Source: Syngnathus acus (lineage: Eukaryota; Chordata; Actinopteri; Syngnathiformes; Syngnathidae). Taken from it: a stretch of DNA of 64,000 nt. Shown here piece by piece: positions 1-10,752 of the stretch (the first letter of the stretch is position 1; each line of letters opens with the position of its first letter). Below the pieces are notes generated by a model. The model was not told the DNA's origin and ran no database searches. It worked only from the letters and a program-made list of their open reading frames with translations. The stretch lies in contig NC_051101.1 in assembly GCF_901709675.1 (NCBI RefSeq), positions 7,770,501-7,834,500 of the forward strand, written 5' to 3'. A program made the translations under genes and the position numbers.

Positions 1-232
1 CTCATGCATGTAGGGGTCCACAAGGATTTCAAAAGGCCCGACCGCCAGGGAAATGTTGGGGGCTGCAGTTGGAATAGCTAGGACATAGTGGAAAGTTTTC
101 TTTCTCATGTCATGTGTGTAGACTGTCTCTACTAGGTCACCGCATGACACTGCAACCATGGAGGAATCTATGGTGAACTCCAGCTTCCATGTGCACAGCT
201 CTGAGTAAGAGTCCACACAAGGGAACCAGAAC
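1..232 (-). CDS. taf2: taf2 coding exon 6 (partial at window edge)
   Basis: Encodes [19 protein letters not shown], continuing through [20 protein letters not shown] to VDPYMHE. Its open frame reaches base 1 exactly on a codon boundary, so the true exon end may lie outside the window. Confidence 0.93.
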
Positions 233-2072
233 CTTGGGAAAAGAAAAAAGGAAACACTGCATCATCAATCAATTCACCAGAAGTCTTTGCTTTCATGAAG
301 GTATCCCAAAGGATCACAACATATCTTACACGATCAAGGATTACAATTTTCCAATAAAAGAAACAAAGTGGAAAAAAAAATCGAACAATGAATTTCATTA
401 ATAATAACTATCAGGTGAGTGCTATAACCAATTAAAAAATATGCAGTAATGTGCCTCAAGATTTGTACATAAAATAAAAGCATTACTAATACCGAGTGGA
501 GTTGTGGTGTCCGAAGGAAAACACGTGAGCACCTCTCTCTGCCATACTGCCTTCCACATCATGGATAACAAAGTGGAGACCACCTTTTGGCTGGTCCAGG
601 GAAAATTCTATGTATACCTTTAAAAGATGTGAATCTGGAGAGAGAGAGAGAGAGAGAGGTTGGGCAAAAAAGATGAGCTATAGTCATGCTCGGAGGTTAC
701 GTTAGATTGCCTCACCATCTCCTTGTTTCCAAAGTTCAGAAGGAACCTTGATGACCAACTCCCCATGTCCTGCATCTGGGTCCACAGCACTCACTGCGGC
801 AGTGTAGGCACTAGAGAAATAATTCAGGTTCCTTCTGTGGAAAAAAAAAAAATCATACCAAATATTTAGGCTGGGGTGTACCAACAACATTAAATTTAAT
901 CATTTAGTAAAACTAAGTTTAAACTGAGTTGTTGGAAAAAGCAGCAGTACATAAATGCAACCCAGATCCAAAAAGTTTTTGACATACTGTACTTACTGTT
1001 TGGACTCACTGTGGCACACTTCCAAAGTAGGGTCATTGTAAATGACTGAAGCTTCAAGATCATTTATTCGAACCCTGTAGATACGGCACTGTTTACTGTT
1101 TAACTTGATTCTGTTAAGGTTAGCCACTGTAGGGATTATGGTCAACTCAACATAGCCCTGGGTGAAGGAAAAAAGAAGAGGAAAAAATATCATTAGTTAT
1201 TTTGAATTATAATCATTACTTGTTAAAACAGTCCCCTCACTTGTTATTATCATGTTTGTCATGATACCATATGCCCATGAGGTCATTAAAAGGCAACCAA
1301 AAAGTAGGATAAGGATGTCAAACATAAATCGAGGCTCTGTGGATGCTTTTTATTTGAATTGTCCCAAACATGAAATCCACCCAAAACATGTAATTTTCAG
1401 ATCACCGTTATTGAGTGAAAAATATATTTTTCTTTTCTTTAATTTCTTTATTTTGAAAGATCACAAAGACAAAAAAAATCTTACAATCATATTACCAAAT
1501 GAAATAAAGGTTTGGTGTCATATACACCAATGGACCATTTTGTTTCGTTTTTTTGTTTAGTGAAACAAAGCAGTCATCTGTGCTCCTGCAGCCATGCAAA
1601 GTGCTCACAGTAGTGGGCAACACCCGATATAATAAAGACGTAATTAATGCCACTATGACCGCATTCTGTGGAAAATTGGGCATCATAAACTTAAAAATCG
1701 TATGTTTGACACAACACTTGACATGAATAGCATTTTATAAGATGTGGGTCTTGTAGGATATTATTATCCTCTGCAAGTATTGATAATTTAGTAAAGCAGT
1801 AAAATTCATCTTAGCGTTTATACTCACAATTACAGATTTTCTTTGGAAGTTGATATTGTTGATGCACACAACCTGGTGGGTCGTAAAGGAAAAGGCAAAA
1901 TGGCATTACATATCATTTTAAAAACATACTGTACGTACTTCCTATTAACGAGGTGTTTTCTAGTCAACTAAGGGGTATTTGAAATCTCGTTATGTGTTAA
2001 TGCAAAGAAAAAAAATACTTATAATTTAAAGGGTCGTGGACTCTCAAATCCTTTATCCCTTTTCCTGTTCAT
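1..2072 (-). CDS. taf2: taf2, TFIID subunit 2, 5' part (six coding exons, runs off left edge)
   Basis: This gene encodes TAF2, a TFIID subunit with an M1-aminopeptidase-like fold that helps the general transcription factor contact core promoters. Six exons join without a frame break to give the first 253 residues. They begin [17 protein letters not shown], continue through [55 protein letters not shown] and [12 protein letters not shown], and reach VDPYMHE at the window edge. These blocks match vertebrate TAF2 nearly word for word, so the identity is firm. The human protein is about 1200 aa, so roughly one fifth is present. The start is the methionine that opens the conserved block; an upstream ATG in the same region meets a stop at once. 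The oddity is intron 1, which fits only AT-AC boundaries. The gene diverges from cndp1, with about 2.2 kb between the two starts. Confidence 0.95.
493..634 (-). CDS. taf2: taf2 coding exon 5
   Basis: Encodes [18 protein letters not shown], then [18 protein letters not shown], ending within the Arg codon of NSTR. A (CT)n tract, which is the (GA)n run at 640-658 on plus, serves as the polypyrimidine tract. This acceptor restores the phase left by the previous exon. Confidence 0.9.
716..834 (-). CDS. taf2: taf2 coding exon 4
   Basis: Encodes [20 protein letters not shown] and then [18 protein letters not shown]. The acceptor is a long T-run ending CCACAG and the donor is GTGAGG. Confidence 0.93.
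997..1157 (-). CDS. taf2: taf2 coding exon 3
   Basis: Encodes [20 protein letters not shown] and onward to the ESK before Gln89, between a polypyrimidine-CCCAG acceptor and a GTAAGT donor. It is the start of the aminopeptidase-like N-terminal domain. Confidence 0.93.
1828..1882 (-). CDS. taf2: taf2 coding exon 2
   Basis: Completes Leu17 and encodes [18 protein letters not shown], ending in phase 0 at a GTGAGT donor. A GT-AG alternative would start the exon at 1872 (after CACCAG) and lose the conserved THQ. It would also leave no in-frame donor in exon 1. Confidence 0.85.
2023..2072 (-). CDS. taf2: taf2 coding exon 1
   Basis: Encodes [16 protein letters not shown] plus two bases of Leu17. 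Reading on past the boundary gives an immediate TAA, so the exon must end at or before the AT of ATAAGT. The transcript start was not located, so only the coding part is given. Confidence 0.85.
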
Positions 2073-2365
2073 CCTCGTTTCGTTGTCACGGGACAGCTCA
2101 ACCTCGTTTCATCAGTTGAGTAGTGTTGGTAGCACGTACAGAACAGTAAATCCCTCTAAGAGAAAGAACGGAGACAAAAACTGGTTCTACACCACGTCTG
2201 ATTTTTAGATGAGGTAGTAAAAAGATGAGGTTAGCCCTCAATGCGGATACATACTTGTTGGATCCACTCAGAAATGTTCTTCAGAGATCGCGACTGCAAG
2301 TGTATCATGCACGGATCGAGGCATGTATCATTTCTACTCAATAAGTAAAACTTAAGTCTTATGTA

Positions 2366-2474
2366 TTATTCTTTCGTTTTCTGTTTCCGCATCCTCTTTT
2401 CTTCTTCTACAGCGGATGCCACAATATCGAAGGCGGAATCGAACGTTTCGTCAGCATTACCGACATCTACTGTA
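2366..2474 (-). other. Exon-like open frame, unidentified
   Basis: A minus-strand frame opens behind a pyrimidine-rich TTTTAG acceptor and reads VDVGNADETFDSAFDIVASA, then VEEEKRMRKQKTKE, then a stop. It looks like the acidic-then-basic C-terminus of a protein, and the stretch is CpG-enriched. I do not recognise the family. Its phase does not join directly to the exon-like segment at 2668-2722, and no clear AATAAA lies between it and taf2, so it could be chance within a CpG-rich promoter. Confidence 0.25.
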
Positions 2475-2667
2475 CTAAAATTGTAATTGAATGAGTAAAT
2501 GAATGGACATGAAGAAAATACAAAAACAAGAATAACAAGATAAAAAACTTTATAAATAACTTGTGGTTTGTTTTTTTGTAAATACTAGAGCACAAAAAAA
2601 GAAGAAAAAAAACAACGTGTTTGAAATTATTTCCTCCACTAATACTGTTTATGCATCCCTATGTTAC

Positions 2668-2722
2668 CTGAATTGATATTGCAGTTTCCTCAACCTGTTT
2701 TATACAACTGGCTATGATTTTT
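2668..2722 (-). other. Exon-like segment, unidentified
   Basis: The segment is flanked on minus by a TATTATTATTACAG acceptor and a CAG/GTAACA donor. Its only open frame reads KIIASCIKQVEETAISIQ after one leading base. That phase is compatible with the exon-like piece at 8037-8098. No family was recognised. Confidence 0.22.
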
Positions 2723-4087
2723 CTGTAATAATAATAAAAACACACTTGGTGGCCCCAAGATCATCAAGCCCACAGACACACACTTTGCAATGGCGCCAAC
2801 ATGTATGAAATACTGGAAAAAGACCCGCCCATTGGGTGCAAGAGAATAATCAGTGCCACAAACATTACAAAAGTCAGAAACCATCAACAGTGTAACTATA
2901 TGACTGGCTTTATCCACAGGGGACCATTCCTGGTATTTAAGTTCTTCCAAAAATATACAAAGGGTCAGATCTCAGTCCCCTTGTCAGCAGCATCAACTCT
3001 CTGACTTATAATATTGTTAAGTATGTGGCCAACATCTAAGCACCCTTGCTGAGCAATAAACCACATCACGTCCAAAACTCAATGGACTGTGTTAATAAGG
3101 TTAGAGACCTAAACCTGGACAAAATTAAACTCGCTTACGTTTTGTTCACTGGCATCCAACCCGGGATGCAGTGGAAAGTGTGAGGCAACAGCTATTACTT
3201 CACCGCCTCCAAGCCGGATCCGCAAAAGGTGTCACAAATAACTGATTAATCGACAACTAATCAATGAAAGTAATTGATAACTAAATCGATTAGACCACAT
3301 TTTTAATTTAAAATTGTCCAAATCCTCTGATTTCACCCTCCAAACTATAAATATACTAGGAAACTAGAACTAGGAAAGAAGTTCACCAAAATGTGGCCCT
3401 TTTCCCCTTTTACATAATAACTGGAAGAAAAAAAAATAAACCAAAAGAGAAATCCTGACCAGGGGCCAGAAAAGCTGACTGTAAAAAACATCAATGTCGA
3501 CACAGATGAGGACACTATGAGGCCGCTATGAACAAAACAAACAGTCCTTCCTCAGCTCAATACACTTTCTATCTATTTGTACCTTTTGCCTCATGTACAA
3601 CTCTACAGTGGAGGTCTGCTAAGAAAGTCTCTGGTAGAGAATAGCTGGTAACCTGGTTGCAACTCACCATCAGCTTTACTAACCAGTAGCCTAAATCATA
3701 AAAAAGTAGCTATTTTGCACAAGTAATGCTATCTGTAACCCGTTTTGTGTGACTCCGTGTGACAGTTTACTAACTTTAAGTCTCTCAAGCAACAAAGGAG
3801 AAGCAATTTGCTTTGAAAAGTTTCACCTTCTAATGCCGGTAATAAATATAGACCACTGTGAGCTGCTTGGAAATCAGACAACAGGAATGTGCTAATCCAT
3901 CACAGTGTTTTTGTTCCGGCTGAACCCTGGTGTGAATTCATCCAACAGGATCAATTGAGTAAATCTCTGTTCTTGTGCATGTCAGCCTAAAAAATAATCA
4001 GTCAGCTTTCTTTGCACAGACAGGAAAGGTTTTGCTTGAGTTTTATATGAGGTGTGCGTGTGGGGTGCAGTGGGGTGGGGGTGGAAG

Positions 4088-4097
4088 CTATTTAAAT
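4088..4097 (+). promoter_or_regulatory. Possible TATA-like element of cndp1
   Basis: CTATTTAAAT lies about 200 bases before the cndp1 start codon. About 90 bases downstream, CAAAG/GTCAGT could be the donor of a short non-coding first exon. This would splice to the CGTTAG acceptor that sits directly against the cndp1 ATG. This is inference from motif spacing only. Confidence 0.3.
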
Positions 4098-4294
4098 GTC
4101 CCCCAAAAAAGCAGAGCTCTCCAAACAGAAGCTGAGAGCAGTCCTTGATTTTTCGTAGGCATTACGCAACATCCAAAGGTCAGTATGCTGGATTGCATTT
4201 TGTTAGGAGGTGGAAGACGCCAACACTAAATATACTTTCTTTGATGAATTAAAATTTATTTACTTAAAATATGCAACTTCAACTATCTCGTTAG

Positions 4295-4405
4295 ATGGAT
4301 CATCCAGGGATACTCTTGAGCTTGCTGCTCTTCTCTGGTGTTCGTGGTTTCCAGTACACCGAACTGGCAAACTATGTGGATAGTCATCAAGAAGAGTATG
4401 TCGAG
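4295..4405 (+). CDS. cndp1: cndp1 coding exon 1 (signal peptide)
   Basis: Residues 1-37, with the signal peptide followed by [19 protein letters not shown]. It ends in phase 0 at GTACGC. Confidence 0.9.
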
Positions 4406-7400
4406 GTACGCTTTTCTAATTGTCTCTATCCTTTTGTCACCACGTACACAAAATGCTTACTATTAGTAAATGTTAATGGATCAGTTCCACTCAAGCTCAA
4501 TTGATGACAGAAAATATATATATTTACGTTGTCTGTGATTATGTTTTACTTGAGTATATTTTCATGTATACTTTAGGCTCTACGGGAATGGGTGGCTGTT
4601 GAAAGTGACTCCACCAACATCCTTAAAAGACCAGAATTACACTACATGATGAAATTGACTGCAAAGAAGCTTCGAGAAATGGGAGGAAGCGTCAACTTAA
4701 TAGACGTTGGTAATCAAGAGGTTAGTTGAAGTGTCGGTCGCAAATCTGCAGACACACAGACAAAAACAGTCACACTCATCTGTCAAGTCTTTAATTAAAC
4801 TTAATTTATTTATGCTTTTAAATTAAACTTAGCACAGTGAAAATATAACAACTCCTCACAGGGAAGCTATTCGAAACCAGAACCTACCAAATGACATGTT
4901 AACCAATAAGCCACAGTGAAAAATGAACTATCCTCACTTTATCCTCCCTTTAAATGTCATCTTTGTTTGTATCATCTAGCTGCCTGACGGACGGATTGTG
5001 ATGTTGCCAAAGGTTGTGACTGCTCAGTTTGGGAATGATTCCGACAAGCACACCGTGTGTATCTACGGTCATACAGATGTCCAACCAGCAAAGCTTGAGG
5101 ATGGCTGGGCAACTGATCCATTCAACTTAACTGAACTCAATGGTAACAGCTTTTGATGTTTTTGTTGCAAAATATCATGCATGAAAACAAAACTAAAATG
5201 ATTTCAGAAAATGACATTTTTTATGTCACGAGAAATTTAACATAATGCAAAAAGAATTAAGCTTGACAAAAAAAAATCTATTTCCAAATTATGAGGTTTT
5301 TCTCAATTATATGGACCTACCAAAATTACCCAAAGAAATTAGACATTCTAAGTGCACCACAAACACTACAAAGAATTACAAGAATTGAATTCATGCATTG
5401 ATGTATTTTTGTCTTTACAGGTAACCTTTATGGCAGAGGGGCATCTGACAACAAAGCTCCAGTTTTAGCTTGGATTCATGCTGTGGAGGCTTACCAGTCC
5501 CTTAATATGGTGTGACCATCTCCATATTACTAAGTAGCAATTTTGATTTATACACTCTTTCGAAAGTGTGTCTCAATGGGGAAACCTACAACCAACTTCA
5601 GGGGGGCAAGTTTGTCATTGCACTGTTGATCACTGTGAAAATAATGAACCATCCTGAGTTTTCATTTTTTCAAATGTTAAAAAATGGATTTCTGATGATT
5701 TAGATCTTTTCAAACCTTTTGTCAACATAAATCTCGAAACAGGTTTAATGTTCTAATTGTTTTCATCTCTACCCTCCAGGAGTTACCAGTAAATGTGAAA
5801 TTCATTTTTGAGGGCATGGAGGAAACGGGCTCCAATGGTCTGGATGCAATGATTCAGTCACACAGAGACACATTTTTCTCTGATGTGGATTACATTGTCA
5901 TTTCTGACTGTGGCTGGCTCAGCAGAAAACCGGCTCTAACCTACGGCACTCGAGGCAACTGCTATTTCTTTGCTGAGGTTGTATGTTAAGGTTGCCGAAG
6001 AAGAAAAAAAAGCTATACCTAAATTCTTAACTCTTACATTTGCAGGTTGAAGGCCCTAAGCAGGACTTACATTCTGGTGTTTATGGAGGCACTATGATAG
6101 AACCAATGACTGATCTTATTGGGCTTCTTGGTAAGAGTGGAAATGGAAATCGAATTTAATCTTATTGACAATATTGATTTTAGGTGGAATTGCAGCAAGA
6201 CGCTCCTAGTGATAGTTTAGACCAGGGGTCACCAACCTTTCCGAAAATGAGATCTGCGTCATATTAACTGCAAATAATTGTTGGTCAGCTATAAGTAAAA
6301 ACGTAAATCCAAATCTTGCACTCTGCAGATTCTCTAATAAGCCCAAGTGGTAAGATCTTGATTCCTGGAATCACGGAAGCTGTCGCTCCCCTCTCTGATG
6401 AAGAATTGAAAACGTACCAAGATATCCAGTTCGACCTTGACAACTACAAGAGCGAGATTGGCGTTAGTGAGCTCATGTACAATAACAAGGTGGCAAATTT
6501 GAATAACTTTGTATTTATCGTCTCAAGCATGATGCATGTGCCAAGAAAAGTTACTTTGCTTTCTGCAGGTGGACTTGTTGACTCATAAGTGGCGCTATCC
6601 TACTGTCTCCATCCATGGCATTGAGGGAGCATTCTCTGACCCTGGCATTAAAACCGTCATCCCTGCTAAGGTTACTGCTAAATTCTCCATTAGACAAGTT
6701 CCTAATATGGAACCTGAGACAGTCAAAAAACAGGTGGGTTTGCTTTGTTAGAGACCAAACATGCCGATTGTCAAAAGGACCATCTTCCAATTATCTATTG
6801 AGAGGCTCGCCTCATTTCCCTACTTTACTTAAGGTCACAGAGTACCTGCATTCTATGCTTGCCAAGAGGAGCAGTCCAAACAAACTAAAAGTTACAATGG
6901 TGGTTGGAGCAAAGCCTTGGATTGCTGATCCTCGAGATCTTCTCTATGAGGCCGGGAAAGCAGCTGTCAAGAGAGGTATTGTCCGCCATTATTCGGTATT
7001 GAATGCAACACATTGTGTGCAATGGGGAAACAGGATAATAGCATAAATCCTTGTCATACTCTATATGAAGAGACCAGCCGGGCTATCAATTAAGAATTGG
7101 AACACATCCCCATTTGGAACACAAATGGTGACTGGTTTTCACTTACAGGGGTCCCGAGTTTTCCGTGTTTTCAAGACGTGATCATAAAAAAAATGTTTTT
7201 CTCTCAGTTTTTAATACAGATCCTGATTTGATCCGTGAGGGTGGTACCATCCCTATCGCAAAAACCTTCCAAGATGTGACTGGAAAAAGTATCATCATGT
7301 TGCCCATCGGTGGCTTTGACGATGGGCTGCACTCGCAGAATGAGAAAATAAGCAGGTTTGACTGCAACATCCTACTAATAGCATACCACATTCAAAATTA

Positions 7401-7645
7401 TTTTTTACATTGATTTGAATAGTCAGGAGATAGCCCACCACTAATTATGGCTGTACAGTATTCCTAATTTTAGTACTTTGCCTTCATTAAACCTTTATGG
7501 ATGCAACAGTTAATTAAAATTTAATGATGGCTTTTAACTTAACGTTTATTTTCCCTTTCTTTCCAGGTACAATTATATTGAAGGGACCAAGCTATTTATT
7601 GCATACCTGTATGAAGTGTCCCAGATTAAGAAGATCAGTGTGTAG
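4295..7645 (+). CDS. cndp1: cndp1, carnosine dipeptidase 1 (secreted M20 metallopeptidase)
   Basis: Carnosinase hydrolyses Xaa-His dipeptides such as carnosine and anserine with a di-metal centre. Eleven exons give 494 aa, against about 507 in human CNDP1. An N-terminal hydrophobic stretch ([14 protein letters not shown]) reads as a signal peptide. This, together with CNDP1-type blocks ([24 protein letters not shown]), favours CNDP1 over cytosolic CNDP2. Predicted metal and catalytic residues are all present: H116 and D118 (GHTDVQ), D149 (GASDNK), E183/E184 (EGMEETGS), D212 (VISD), H244 (LHSG) and H461 (HSQNEK). The family lid and dimerisation domain lies between about 225 and 345. The start codon directly follows a splice-acceptor-like AG, so the transcript probably has an upstream non-coding exon. 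No frameshift or missing catalytic residue was seen. Confidence 0.95.
4577..4720 (+). CDS. cndp1: cndp1 coding exon 2
   Basis: Residues 38-85, [20 protein letters not shown] through [19 protein letters not shown]. Both ends are phase 0. Confidence 0.93.
4980..5142 (+). CDS. cndp1: cndp1 coding exon 3 (first metal ligands)
   Basis: Opens [13 protein letters not shown] and carries [18 protein letters not shown], which holds the His and Asp of the HxD motif. Confidence 0.95.
5421..5509 (+). CDS. cndp1: cndp1 coding exon 4 (bridging Asp)
   Basis: Reads [20 protein letters not shown], then VEAYQSLNM, and carries the metal-bridging Asp149. Confidence 0.95.
5780..5977 (+). CDS. cndp1: cndp1 coding exon 5 (catalytic Glu pair)
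   Basis: Begins [20 protein letters not shown], holding the Glu pair, and continues to [15 protein letters not shown] with the Asp212 ligand and [13 protein letters not shown]. Confidence 0.95.
6046..6130 (+). CDS. cndp1: cndp1 coding exon 6
   Basis: Reads [19 protein letters not shown] and PMTDLIGLL; it carries His244, which the family uses across the dimer interface. Confidence 0.94.
6223..6290 (+). repeat. hAT-like MITE end fragment
   Basis: CAGGGGTCACCAACCTTT is the kind of terminus found on non-autonomous hAT elements. It occurs alone in cndp1 intron 6, with no matching opposite end. The right limit is approximate. Confidence 0.4.
6329..6489 (+). CDS. cndp1: cndp1 coding exon 7
   Basis: Encodes [20 protein letters not shown] and onward to [10 protein letters not shown], in the lid domain. 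Confidence 0.94.
6569..6733 (+). CDS. cndp1: cndp1 coding exon 8
   Basis: Encodes [20 protein letters not shown], then [21 protein letters not shown] and SIHGIEGAF are hallmark blocks of cytosolic and serum carnosinases. Confidence 0.95.
6834..6975 (+). CDS. cndp1: cndp1 coding exon 9
   Basis: Encodes [19 protein letters not shown], then [20 protein letters not shown] and VKR, ending in phase 1. Confidence 0.93.
7208..7355 (+). CDS. cndp1: cndp1 coding exon 10
   Basis: Encodes [20 protein letters not shown] through [15 protein letters not shown], with the final metal ligand His461. The acceptor at CTCTCAG was chosen because it gives [13 protein letters not shown], matching VFG-E/D-PD in the family. 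A second AG 12 bases later is also in frame and would delete VFNT. Confidence 0.88.
7567..7645 (+). CDS. cndp1: cndp1 coding exon 11 with stop
   Basis: Encodes [20 protein letters not shown] and KKISV before TAG. Confidence 0.94.
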
Positions 7646-7801
7646 ACATTTCTGTGGCTTCAGTTTGTCAGTAACTTGTATTATTATAAGTAGAAAAAGT
7701 CTCGCTTCCACTTGGGTGGATCACATGATCAAGCATTGGACAATATTGTATTTTCACCCTCTGAGCATAATAGTTTCTAATTATTACTGACTTGTAATTA
7801 T

Positions 7802-7807
7802 AATAAA
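7802..7807 (+). terminator. cndp1 polyadenylation signal
   Basis: An AATAAA lies about 155 bases after the cndp1 stop codon. It is the first canonical signal downstream and gives a short 3' UTR. Confidence 0.7.
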
Positions 7808-8036
7808 ACTTGCTTGTCCACTCAGTTTGACATGCTTTGATCATTTCTGTAAATCGAAGACGATAAGAAATGTACTACTACAGGCAATTGAGCTCCCAAA
7901 ATATTTTGCATGCTGTATTCCAAGTAAATGAAAACAATTGTATGCTATGATCACAAGTCTGCTATTAGTAAGCCCACAACCACAATAGTTGATGTCAGAA
8001 AATGGGATCCAAGGATGACGTGTTTTTGCCTCTTAC

Positions 8037-8098
8037 CTCGCTCCAACAGCCGAGGACGACAGGATTGGTTGCCTCTGATCCAGCAGAGTCAAAATCAC
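8037..8098 (-). other. Exon-like segment with strong splice sites, unidentified
   Basis: On the minus strand a CTCATTGCAG acceptor and a GCGAG/GTAAGA donor bracket 62 bases. Two frames stay open: VILTLLDQRQPILSSSAVGA plus two bases, and DFDSAGSEATNPVVLGCWSE. The first frame's phase continues into the segment at 2668-2722. I recognise neither peptide. It could be an exon of a gene whose intron contains cndp1, a non-coding exon, or chance. Confidence 0.3.
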
Positions 8099-10569
8099 CT
8101 GCAATGAGGGTAGTTCAATGAAAGAGAATTTAGTCAATCCATATTTTCATTCCCTCTTTGAACTGTCAACTTATTGGTACTAAATATAAATGATATTTAG
8201 GGATGGGACATTGCAATTTTCGAGGAATGTTGCAGAAGTGATCATTTGAAAATGTACACACTGGTAGTTTACACAATATGTTTCGTAATTACTGTAAGAA
8301 CTCATTAACATGATGAATGTGTTCTCATATTTAAATATCAAGGTAATTTGAGCAAATGTGTTTTTTCAGATGTGTGTTTCAAACTGATTGTATTAATCAG
8401 TGTCGAAGAAGGTTTGATGAACATCCTGACATCATCATGTAGATAAAGAAATGAAGGCATCTTGGCATAAAGAAGTAGGGATTCTTTGTTACTAGATCCG
8501 AGAAAAGAATATATTTAATGGGTTAAAAGAACAGAAATTGTGATGCTTTGTGAATGAACATTCCACCTCTTGTCAACTGGAATGACATGAACATTAGGAT
8601 ACCAGTGTGCTTTAAAACTTCATATATCTTGAAGTAGTTTTTCTCTTTGAATAGTCCATTCTAACAATAAAAAAAATTCATCATAAAAATTATATATCAA
8701 TAGATGCTATGTCAAAACAATAGTCATTATATTAACTCGCACTGGTCAATTATTTGATGGTAAAAAAAAAAACTACAGAACAGCGCTTAAGGGAAAAAAA
8801 CAATCTAAAATTTTCAAGTAGATCAGTCACATCCAGATACATATATATTTGCTGAACAACAAAACAAACAAAAAAGGATTCATCATTGCATTTCAAGATA
8901 ACGGTGACCATGCAGAGTGTCAATATAGTGTGGGTATACTGCAAATCATTTGTTCAATAAACCTTAAGGACAACCAGCAGCTAAATAAAGATGGCTGTTA
9001 AATGTTGCATTTCCTGGGACAAATGCAAACAGAGGTAACAAAACGAAACAGAACTTTACGCGTGAACATCTACAAAGCGTTATTGAACAGAAAACAAAAT
9101 ATAAACCGCTTGCGTCATAATGGAGGGTGACTGCATCAAAATCAATGGGATGGAATATATAAAGCGACAATTTACTACGATTGGCTACTCCTGGGACGTT
9201 ATTGTTTCATCAAATTCAACCAAATGTAATGAGTCAGTTACAAAAAAAAAAAAAAATGGTAATAAACAAAAAAATCCCCACCTTATCTAAAGGCACTGAG
9301 TTGTAATCTTCCTTTTCTAATGGATAACATACTAAGCCAAATAAAGACAAATCGCTTCAGGGATTTGACACACTATGAAAATCCACCATCAGATCTGAAG
9401 TGCATGCAAATGAACTCATTAAGAGTTTGATGCATGACACGCTGAGCCTCATCAGTGTTCCACAAAATGCAAGTAGCTATAATTTATAGAATTAACTCCA
9501 ACATTCTTTGCAACATTTCTGAGCAATGGTGGAAGGGGAACTACAATTGTCACATTTTTACAGTTCCAAACATCTCTCTTCACAGCTGCTTATTAGGCAC
9601 ACATCAATACAAATAGTGCAGTTTGGAACTGAGGTGTCTTCCTATTATGTTGGCCAAAACATTTATACAAACCTGCCAAAATATGAGGTAAAATAATAAA
9701 ACAAGATTTTTTTATTGCTAAACTGGTTATCTAGTTTTCTTAAGGACACATGCTTTTGAAATATATCTAAAAATTAAATATGTATTTGTAGAAATGGGTT
9801 CTTGAAATGTTTTAGAATCTAAGTTTGGGCAACACAAGGAACGTTTATCAGCACAATAAACAGGATCCCAAATGACAAACTGCAAAATTACTAGTGGCAG
9901 AAAAAGAACACGCATGAGATTCGGAATGCTGATTTTGTTGGTTGTTGTCAATCTGATGTCCATTTGGCAAAGGGCGTGTTGTACTGCCCACAGTTTATAG
10001 AAAAAGGCTGATTTACAATAAATGGGATGGACAGTATTGCGTGTCATCAAGCGCACGCCAATTTATATTCCAAGTTACAATAACATTTACAGGCACTGCC
10101 TAACAGCACCTTGAGGACTTTCGGTAAGAGCAATGTAGATAAATTCAGAATTGAGAAGATTTTTTGTAAAGCAGGTGATTTTTGTTTTACAACTTGCCTG
10201 CTCTATCGAAAGTGTATTAAGAGAACCAATTTTGCTATACTAACCAACAGACACCTGTGTACATGTTGCATTTAGCTTTCCCAGAACTGACACGATTATT
10301 TGCGTTTTATTTCTTCATAGAACTTACCAACAACTGGACAAGACTGTGTAGAACATGTGGACAGCGAAGAGTCAAACATTCAGAATGTTAAGACTATTGC
10401 AAACGATGGGTTCAAAAATGAAAACTCTTTGCAAATAAATGAAGGACAAAACATATTTTGTATTGTCAGCCAATTAAAAAAATAATCTGTTGCAACATTT
10501 CAAGAGTGTCCATAATCCACTTTTTCCAGACTAATTTGTCCAGCCTCTCTCTTTCTCACTCACTATATA

Positions 10570-10752
<183 letters not shown>

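Larger units (their letters stand above)
2073..4087. other. taf2-cndp1 divergent intergenic region
   Basis: This stretch separates the divergent taf2 and cndp1 starts. The part next to taf2 (about 2.07-2.47 kb) has more CpG dinucleotides than the AT-rich surroundings, so it probably contains the taf2 promoter, though no TATA box stands out. Two exon-like minus-strand pieces at 2366-2474 and 2668-2722 are listed separately. Between 2.75 and 4.08 kb I see no convincing gene or repeat. Confidence 0.5.

Noticed and set aside
2690-2950. 86-codon minus-strand open frame reading VSDFCNVCGTDYSL
   Set aside because: Considered as a zinc-finger-like or transposon fragment, but no family was recognised and its end overlaps the exon-like segment in a different frame.
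9727-10056. 109-codon minus-strand open frame
   Set aside because: No recognisable motif; it lies in the probable grb10 3' UTR and has no splice signals supporting it.
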